Source: Lasiosphaeria ovina
Lineage: Eukaryota > Ascomycota > Sordariomycetes > Sordariales > Lasiosphaeriaceae
Length of the DNA stretch: 64,000 nucleotides
NCBI GenBank assembly: GCA_033439765.1
Contig: JAULSN010000007.1
Location: forward strand, 1,054,001 to 1,118,000
Reading direction: 5' to 3'
Shown: one piece after another, positions 56,424-64,000 of the stretch
How the letters are laid out: each line of letters begins with the position of its first letter
Numbering within the stretch: position 1 is the first letter of the stretch
Notes under the pieces: generated by a model
The model's database searches: none
Seen by the model: only the letters and a program-made list of their open reading frames with translations
Told to the model about the DNA's origin: nothing
Position numbers and translations under genes: made by a program

Positions 56424-59400
56424 AGAAGACCAAGGGCACTTGTTTGCGCGCGGGTGTGTGCGCGTATATGCAGCTGTGGGTGACTCGTGTTTGGTCTCCT
56501 GCCGTAGTACGGGCGTACACGGCCCGGAGCAGGCCTAGACGTTTGACCGGCGAGCCGATTAAAACACAGTTTGGCGGTCGGATAGGACAAGAGGGCAAAG
56601 GAAAGGGACGGCACACGGCCCCGGAGGTCGGTGATATTGGGTGGAATAAACAAACTAGCGGCCTACCACGAACTGCCGAGAGTTTGATGGAGGCCGATGT
56701 CAAGGGAAATCAGCTAACTAAGCGATCGGGAGGTCAGGTGGCACAGCACAACGATGACAGCAGCAAAGAAACCCAATTCTGCGATTGGTTCCCGGACCTG
56801 TCTCCGGATCTGGTTGCATCTACACTCCTTGGCTCAAGGCGGGCAAGAGCAAAGATGGTGCCAATTCCAGTAGAGGAAGCCACGTATGAAGAACCAACCT
56901 AGACATTCGAAGCGCTTCAGACTTTTCTCCTAGCCAGCATCCAGTCCCTTCTCAAAAGCGGTACTGTACTGGCGCCCCCGCGTTCCACGTTTCATGTTGT
57001 TGCGGCCCGTCAATGCAAGAGAATCTCGGTCCCGAGTAACTCAACTCAAATGACGTGCAGCATCGAGCAAGCTTCAAACCGCTTGGCTTAAGAGGGTGTA
57101 GGTGTGCAATTGAAGTAATCCAAATCATGTTAAGGCTAGCCGGGCCTAGAATAGGGACATATGATTTCCATTCAGTCCTCGACAGCGAAGACGAGGGTGT
57201 CGCTTGACTGTGAGCGGTTCTGCAAGCGCCTCAGCAGGTGCCCTGCCACGCAAGCAAACATGGCGCCGGCGCCAGCGACCAGGCCCTAGCTAGGTAAGAT
57301 GCTTTCAGGCACGGGAAGTCCGGGCAAGACTCGTCATAATCAGATATTCTTGAATAGACTTGAAGCGTTCTATGCTGATGACGAGGAAGGAGGGGAGTGG
57401 CTCAAGTTTGGGGACTCGCAGTGAAGGAAGGAACCTGGAAGTTGTGTCTTGCTGCTTCCGTTTCTCGCTTGTTGCTTGTTAGTCCCGACGATTGCTCCAC
57501 ATGCAATCTCGAGCCCTCGAGCAGAGGGAAGGCAAGACCCGAGCGGCCGACGGTCCCTCAATCGGGCGTTGAATCGTTGATGCCTGTTGGCCAGATCTCA
57601 CTCTCAGTCTAGCGGAAGTTCGAAGATCTCACGTTGCACAAACCTTGAGGTAACCTCAAACTCTTGCCAGACGGGTTACTTCCAGCTCTTCCAGGTCCAA
57701 ATCTCCATATAGGCCTGTTTAATTGCTGGCGGCAGCGTAAACTTCGGGAGTTGGAGGCGCTAACTGTCTCAACCGGCCAATTCTCAGCTCAGCACAAGGC
57801 CCATCAGTCTGTTTCTGGGTGCTATGGCGAGAAGGTTATGCGGCAGTGTGAAGTGTGGAGCGACAACGATGGAAGGGCCCAAAAATCGGTGAGAGGTCAG
57901 TGCCAAGCCCGCCTTTTGAGGTGGATAGAGCCCCCCGGCCGTGGCCGTCCAACGACGTGGCGTCCAGAGTCGACTCGCGACCCTTGAATGGATGCAAGAA
58001 CACGTTTTAGCTCGGAAGCCCAATCCAGAAATAAAGCTATTTCGGTTAGCTCCACCTACCGTACCTTAAGGTTGTCTTCGAAGCGCCACGATTGGCTGGC
58101 AGCCAGGCTTGGTATGGTACGTACCTTGCCGACCTACACATCACTTGAGATATGCGTCTGAATCTGCAGCGGCGGCAAGACGAAACTGGTGACACGAGAT
58201 CTAGGCCCGTCTCGTCTACGCAGGCTCGTGGCAAGGGCAAATCTAAAATCGTAGATATTTGTGTTTTTGTACAAGTCAAATCATTGAATGTGACCCTCCA
58301 ACAAGGCTCAAACCCCTGGAGCGGGACGGGCGCAGGGATCGCGCTGACGAAAGTTGTTGTTTGCGCTGTTGGGCGAGCTCCTGCGCCCCAGATAATTGGA
58401 GATGCGCTGACTACGCCGCAGGATCTAGGGCTACTATGCTGGCCACCCCAGCGACTCTCTCCAACTTCTTCAATAAAGGGGCCTCTTCCGTATCCAACAA
58501 GGTACCTTATTACCTTACCGTGCCTGCCCTATTGTACTTGGTAGATTAAACTGGAATTTGGATGACGGTCGAGAACCTGGAAGATCTATCGATACCCTCT
58601 CTGCAACTCTGCAAGTCACCAACTCAGCGACCCAACTGGAATATTTTGTTCATATAATCCCCGGGCATCCCCCTACTCCGCTCGCAACGCTCTTTGGCCT
58701 TGTCAAAACCGCCTCAGTTCATCTGCAAACCTCCAGCCTGCAGGTGATTTGCTCTTTCCTCAACGAGCCACAGTCTAAGGGCCTTTGTCAGCTCATCCTT
58801 GGTGTACCTGAGGTGGTGATCTCCTCACCTTGGACTTTGTGTCACGAGCTACGGAGCCAGATATCACGAACGCTCGCCACAAAGCCCCGAACCCTGACTT
58901 TGGCTTCCAATCCACCTCCCAGTTGATCTCGAGCTCTTCATCCGTCGATCTCCTTCGACAAGCAGCCAGGCCCCCCCAACCTTGCTGAACAGGCCCAAGA
59001 TCAAGATTGACATCCATCCTGGGAAACACCACACCTACGCCCGTTGTGATTTTGGGCCCGAGTTCATGCGGTGACAGCCGATCTACAAGGCGTGTCCACC
59101 ATCTAATTCGCTTCCATTCTCTTCGTCCCTTCTCGGAAGATACTGGACGGCGACCCCTTCGCAACTGCCGCAAGGTCAGGTCACTAGCTTGCAGCCCTGT
59201 GGGCGATTTTCCAGCCAGGGGCACCCTCCCTCAACGCGGGAGTATCGTCCCAGTCCATCATCTCGAGTTCCATTCCCTGAGCATCGGTCGCGTCAGCTGT
59301 TCCCGTCCCGCCTTTCCCTGGAGCTCTGGACCCCCGAGGTTCTTGGCTCTCGGCTCCATCAAACGTCTCCAAAACGCCGTCCCAATACTTCGGGCCACTT

Positions 59401-60102
59401 CAGCGCTCACGCAACTGCCAGGCCAGGCTAGGCACCTGATTTGCCTTTTAAGAGACAGTTACACGTCCATTCCATCCCAGACATCGCTCTGTTCGCGACC
59501 GTTTCAGCATTTTCCGTAATCGACGCCTCCACTTTATGCTGTTCCACCCCGCCCGATGCCAAGCTACCTATCAATTACACTGCACCGCATGACGCCGGCA
59601 CTATAGGGACTTTGCTGCAAGCACCCCTCCGTAGAGTGTTGTAGTCCAGTGTTGTCAGTGCGAGCATCAAGTTCCGGGCCAACATCGCATTGAGGTGATC
59701 GATAGCCAGAAATCAAAGTCTCCAGGTACGTTCGTCTCTGTCATCTGGTCTTTTGTTTCGACTCTTGAAGCATTGAGCTCGGCTTTCCTGTTTTTTCTAT
59801 GCCTCTTCCTTACCGTGCTCCCGCACCTCTGCCCACCACCCGCGTTAAGGTACCTAGCTACCTTAATTGCCTTGCCTTATCCCCTTGAAAAGGCCCTGTC
59901 CCCTCCCCACACCCTGGCTCGTCTTGCACTTACATGATGGGCCCCCGTCTTTTTGGCTTTTGGTCGTCTTTTCCCCCCAAGAGGATTTAGCATTCATCGT
60001 TCATTGTCCTTGCCATTTTGTCTTTGTTGGTTGTTGTGACTTGGTTGAAACCGTTATTTGATATACATGCCACGCGGATTGTGGCGGAGCAATTAGTGTG
60101 TG
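56424..60102. other. 3.7-kb intergenic region
   Basis: Divergent flanks of the acyltransferase and the bZIP gene. No gene is recognised. The CT-rich segment from about 59.7 to 60.1 kb is probably the bZIP promoter and leader. Several KpnI-like GGTACC and TACCTTAAGGTA palindromes are present. Confidence 0.5.
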
Positions 60103-61973
60103 ATGGCTGCTGATGCTGACTTGGGACCAATAGCTGCTTACCCCTCCCCGCCTAATAACTATTCCTCTCCTCCTCACCTAAAGACGTCCGTCTCGTCGCT
60201 CTACGATCAAGCCGCCGCTATGGCGTCCTCGCTGTCGCCAAACCAGTCCCACTCCAGTTTTGGCGGCGGGGCCGACAAGAGCCCCTTGTCCACATTGAAT
60301 CTTGGTATCCTCAAGTCGCTGACTGACAAGAGGACCACAAGAGGTACGTTGCGGGGTGTGCGATCAGCCAGTGGAGTGGCAACCTTCCTCGCGGCACGGA
60401 TTGACCGGAATAATTAGTCGATGGACAGCCGCCAAAACGCCGTGGACCCAAGCCAGACAGCAAACCGGCCTTGACGCGACGACAAGAATTAAATCGCCAA
60501 GCTCAACGGTATGACCTATGTGCACGTGCATGGACGTCAATGTGTGGGGCTGACGTTCGCGCTTCTCAGAACTCATCGTGAGCGAAAAGAGCTATACATC
60601 AAGGCTTTAGAGGACGAGGTGCTTCGCCTGAAAGAGATATACAGCAATGTCTCTCAGGACAAGAACCGGCTCGCAGAGGAGAACCGGCAACTCAAAACTA
60701 TCCTGACCCAGAATGGCATGGGCGTGGCGACCGGGACCGGCGGTGGCGGCGGCATGCTTGACGACTCGATGAGTACTCCGAGTGTCGGATATACGTCGAG
60801 CGCAAGCATGTCGGGAAGCTACGCGCCGGGGTCCAGTCACACGAGCGCCTTCTCGCCGCCGCCCCTATCTGCCACGACAAATGCCGGGCATATGGGCGGC
60901 AGCGGCGGAGGTGGCTTGTCGCCGCAGGCCGGAAGTCATTCCCTCGGTCACCACCACCACCATTCTGGGCAAGGATATGCGGGAGCGGGCACTGGAGCCC
61001 AGCTGGCCCAAAATCCCAACATGGATTATGACCAAGCTGGCATTGATTTCGTGTTAACGTACGAAAACCCCTCGAAGGCATACATGTCACCTCCCCCACA
61101 TTAGTTTTGGATGGAATTGCGTTTCCTCTGAGCCTCCGTCTTGTATTCCTTGAAGTTCTGTCCCATACCCTTGACCTTTGGTCTTCCCACATCCCTTCAT
61201 GGCACGAGAAGAACGGCGGGACTGAGAACTACCTGCAAACTCCAAACACACCAACCTCTGCCCTTCTTCCCGGTGCGATGCGAGAGCGAATGTTTGCGCA
61301 TGACCCTATATTCTTGAAGAGACAACCTCTCCAGGAGTTAGGTGTGCGTAATGGGAAGCTGAGGCAAGTCAGTGTGCTAACAAAGAGCGCCCGCCTTTTG
61401 CGGCGCGTCCGTTCAATTTTAGTCTCGAGAAACCTTGCATGGACCACATGCCGTGGCTGCTGGAGCGAGGTAGCCAAGTCGGGGGCAACGAGCCATGTGG
61501 GCACGCTCTCATGGCCTCGTGTCCGCCCGAGCCATTCCCCGAGTTAACACCCGATATTCCCTTCGGCTACAGCAACGTGCGTGCCGATGCCGCTCCCGGC
61601 ACCAGCGGAGGGGTCAACGCCGTCGAAACAGGCCAGCGAACCTGGGAGTTAAGCAAAGGCGACCTTGCTACTCTACTCGACCTGAGCAAGCGCCTCAACC
61701 TAGACGGCGAGATCACTCCCGTCATGGCCTGGGGCATGGTCCTCGCCCACCCGAGGCTGGGCGAGCTGAAGGTGGACGACTTTGCGAGGATGTCGGAGGA
61801 ACTCCGGGGCAAGGTCCGATGCTACGGGTACGTGCCTCCTATTTTATGCTGTACTTTCAGGGGTTGCATGCTGATATTGGTACAGATTCGGTGCCGTGAT
61901 GGAGGAGTTTGAGGTACGCGATGCCATTGAGAACGTTTTGTCGACCAAGCCGGAATTTGGTCTTGGATATTGA
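60103..61973 (+). CDS. bZIP transcription factor, Yap/Pap1-like
   Basis: Predicted 437-aa nuclear protein in five exons (60103-60343, 60418-60508, 60570-61058, 61423-61827, 61886-61973), all in frame. The basic region (~residues 87-118) is RRGPKPDSK...ELNRQAQRTHRERK, an NxxAQ...RERK pattern like Yap1/Pap1 with His for the usual Phe. A zipper follows (LEDEVLRLKEIYSNVSQDKNRL). The middle is Gly/Ser/His-rich, including a HHHHH run. The C-terminal part has a cysteine-containing block (EPCGHALMASCPPEPFPE) of the kind that senses redox or metals in some fungal bZIPs. Intron 3 is 364 nt; the conserved sequence resumes exactly as VLT-LEKPCMDHM across it. If it is retained, translation stops at 61104. 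An upstream start is excluded by stops. Confidence 0.9.
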
Positions 61974-62864
61974 TTGGTATCTTTTGTGTGGTCTTTGTTC
62001 TACTCTTTGATATTTTGGCCTCGCAAAAGTTGCTAGGCTGGTCCTCTCTTCTTTGGAGGGGGAAGCAGTTGGAAACCAGCACTAGTGTGTGAATATGAAG
62101 GGATGATACAGCGCGGGGCAGGAGTAGCGGTATGTTTTGTTGCGGAGCCAGGGATAGAGATACCTCTTTGCGGCGTTGTCGATAAATGATATATTACTTG
62201 ATCACCAAGGAGGCTTGGACCAAAGGACTGCGTTAGAGAGAGCCGCGTTACGGTGATTGTCACTAACATCAGTGACATGTAGAAACAAGTCGGTTTTCTT
62301 TTTTTGCCGATCAGTACGTCTAGGGACAATCCGGGTTTAAATAAAATAAGCATTTGCTTTTCCTGTTTGGCCATAAGTAAACCATGGCAAAAAAAAGAGA
62401 TAGTCGAAGCTCAAATAATACCGAAGTTCTGTACCATATAAATTCAACCAATTCCATAAAACCTTCCATGAAACCAGGGCATATAAACTGCCCGCTCTTG
62501 CGAAGGCGACTCTTCCCAGAAAGACAGCACAGTGTGATTACTAGCAGAATCAATACGGTGCTCAAAGATGAAAACCCCCGCTGAGGCCTACCCCTGCACC
62601 CTCTCTTGCCCCTCACTATGCTTTGCCCCACATTTTGCACACAAACACCCCACCAAGCGAATTTCGAACTTTGAGGAAATCTCGTTTCGTCAATCCAGCC
62701 AGTTCCAGATCCGGAACCCCTCCTCAACCCATCGCCGGCTCTCCTAGATCACTAGGCGTCATATCCCCAGTAACTTGCGAGGGAGATAGTCGCAGACACC
62801 TCATCATTTTCTTTAGCGTCTTCTTTCACCGTTTTTAAGGGAAAAAATCTTTACAAAAGCAAAC
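61974..62864. other. Intergenic before eIF3d
   Basis: 3' flank of the bZIP gene and promoter/leader of the eIF3d gene. No coding sequence is recognised. The last 60 bp before 62865 are T-rich, then AAAGCAAAC-ATGG. Confidence 0.55.
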
Positions 62865-64000
62865 ATGGCGAGCTCGGACTCGCCTTCCCTCGTGGACCTC
62901 ATCAAGTCGCTCCCGGATCTCGGCGCGACCTGGGGCCCTCCGGTCACCACCGAAACCACTCTCAATGGCGTTCCCTATGCTCCCTACTCCAAGGGCGACA
63001 AGCTCGGCCGCATGGCTGACTGGACGACTGACTCCAAGGACGGTAGAGACGGCCGCGGCGGCAGACAGCAGTATAATAGGAATTACCGTGGTATGTGGAC
63101 AGCTCGCTTTATCGCCTCTGAGGAGGCCTGCTACCTCCTCTCTCCGCACGTGCTAACGTCTGGCCCTTTCTTTGTTGCATAGATCAGCAGGTTTACGGCG
63201 CTGGTTCTGCCTCCCTCTTCGTCGCGCCTGTAGCCGAGGACGAATCCTCGTTCTCGGTCGTCTCCAACGTGCGCGAATCGACTAAGACACGATTCGGCAG
63301 GGGCGCCATCTTCAGCCGTGGCGGGCGCGGCCAGCGGGGCGGGCGCGGAGACACACGGGGCGGACGCCAACAGTTCCAGCGCTCCGGTCGCGGCGGCCCA
63401 CAGTTTGGCGGCGGCCCCGGTGGCGGTGGCGGCGGCGGCTACGACCAGCGTGGTGGCCCTGGTGGCAGAGGCAATGCGGGTGCTCGCGGGCGTCGCTTCG
63501 GCTGGAAGGACTACGACAAGCCCGCCCGCAACCGGGACGCCTCGATCAATATCAAGGCTGACTGGAAGCTGCTTGAGGAGATTGACTTTAACCGTCTCGC
63601 CAAGCTGAACCTGGACGCCGACGAGGGCGAGGATGTCGAGAGCTACGGCTTCCTCTACTACTACGACCGCAGCTACGACAAGCCGATGGTCAAGTCTGCG
63701 GAGCGCAAGCTGCTGGCGCTGGACCGTGCCGCGTACAACGTCACCACTTCGGCCGATCCCGTCATCCAGGAGCTCGCCGACAAGGACGAGGCCACCATCT
63801 TTGCCACGGACAGCATTCTCTCCATGCTCATGTGCTCTACCCGATCCGTCTACCCGTGGGATATCGTCATCATCAAGCACGGCAACAAGGTATTCATCGA
63901 CAAGCGCGACAATGCGGCGCTTGACATGGTTACCGTCAACGAGAACGCAGCCGACGCGCCGCTGGAGGCTTCGGAGGGCTCTAAGGACTTGATCAACCAG
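62865..64000 (+). CDS. eif3d: Translation initiation factor eIF3 subunit D, 5' part
   Basis: The window holds the first 348 codons in two exons (62865-63090, 63183-64000) joined in phase by GTATGT...CATAG. The rest lies beyond the window end. The N-terminus [19 protein letters not shown] and [16 protein letters not shown] are diagnostic for eIF3d (Moe1 in fission yeast). An RGG-rich stretch ([20 protein letters not shown]) follows, then [21 protein letters not shown] and [13 protein letters not shown], which open the cap-binding core. eIF3d is the eIF3 subunit that contacts the mRNA 5' cap and supports selective translation. The truncation is by the window, not a mutation. Confidence 0.97.

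Overview
The window is nuclear DNA of a filamentous ascomycete, most likely a Sordariomycete. Coding sequence is broken by short introns (about 50-130 nt) with GTRNGT donors and YAG acceptors, several preceded by CTRAC-type branch sites. The recognisable genes are fungal: a RIM15-type kinase, Zn2Cys6 and bZIP regulators, eIF3d, a PHO84/GIT1-like MFS permease and a DUF4360 secreted protein. Gene density is low. Premature TAG stops where CAG would be expected, in the pseudogenes and the retroelement relic, suggest repeat-induced point mutation (RIP). That is an inference, because no RIP index could be computed.

Layout. 1-5.5 kb: no supported gene. 5.5-10.6 kb: a protoglobin (-), a Zn2Cys6 regulator (-) and, divergent from it, a metallo-beta-lactamase-fold protein (+). 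10.8 kb: an intron-containing tRNA-Thr(AGU) (-). 11.1-20.4 kb, the most interesting block: a serine-hydrolase/von Willebrand A fusion (-), a broken protein-kinase gene (-) and, divergent from that across about 500 bp, a helical-bundle plus pseudokinase protein (+) whose architecture recalls MLKL. 20.4-24.6 kb: repeat-rich, with one copy of a two-copy dispersed repeat, a coding relic, two minisatellites and a decayed retrotransposon gag. 24.6-30 kb: a doubtful small gene, a secreted DUF4360 protein (+), a decayed NmrA-like gene (-) and a 102-aa proline-rich orphan (+). 32.4-40.1 kb: a second Zn2Cys6 regulator (+), a broken phosphotransferase-like gene (-) and an MFS phosphate-type permease (-). 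43.6-49.5 kb: a RIM15-like kinase of 1954 aa (-). 55.3-56.4 kb: a lysophospholipid acyltransferase (-). 60.1-62 kb: a Yap/Pap1-like bZIP factor (+). 62.9-64 kb: the start of eIF3d (+), cut by the window end.

Functionally, the right half carries conserved housekeeping and nutrient-signalling genes: RIM15, the permease, the acyltransferase, bZIP and eIF3d. The left half (about 11-30 kb) is accessory in character, with lineage-type genes, pseudogenes, repeats and a retroelement relic. The three-gene block at 11-20 kb combines domains typical of fungal allorecognition and regulated-cell-death systems (SesB-like hydrolase, helical bundle, kinase/pseudokinase). It is the best candidate for an undescribed system, although one of its kinase genes carries a stop and two homopolymer frameshifts. 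Exon models were built by hand from reading frame and splice signals; those with full phase consistency are stated as such.
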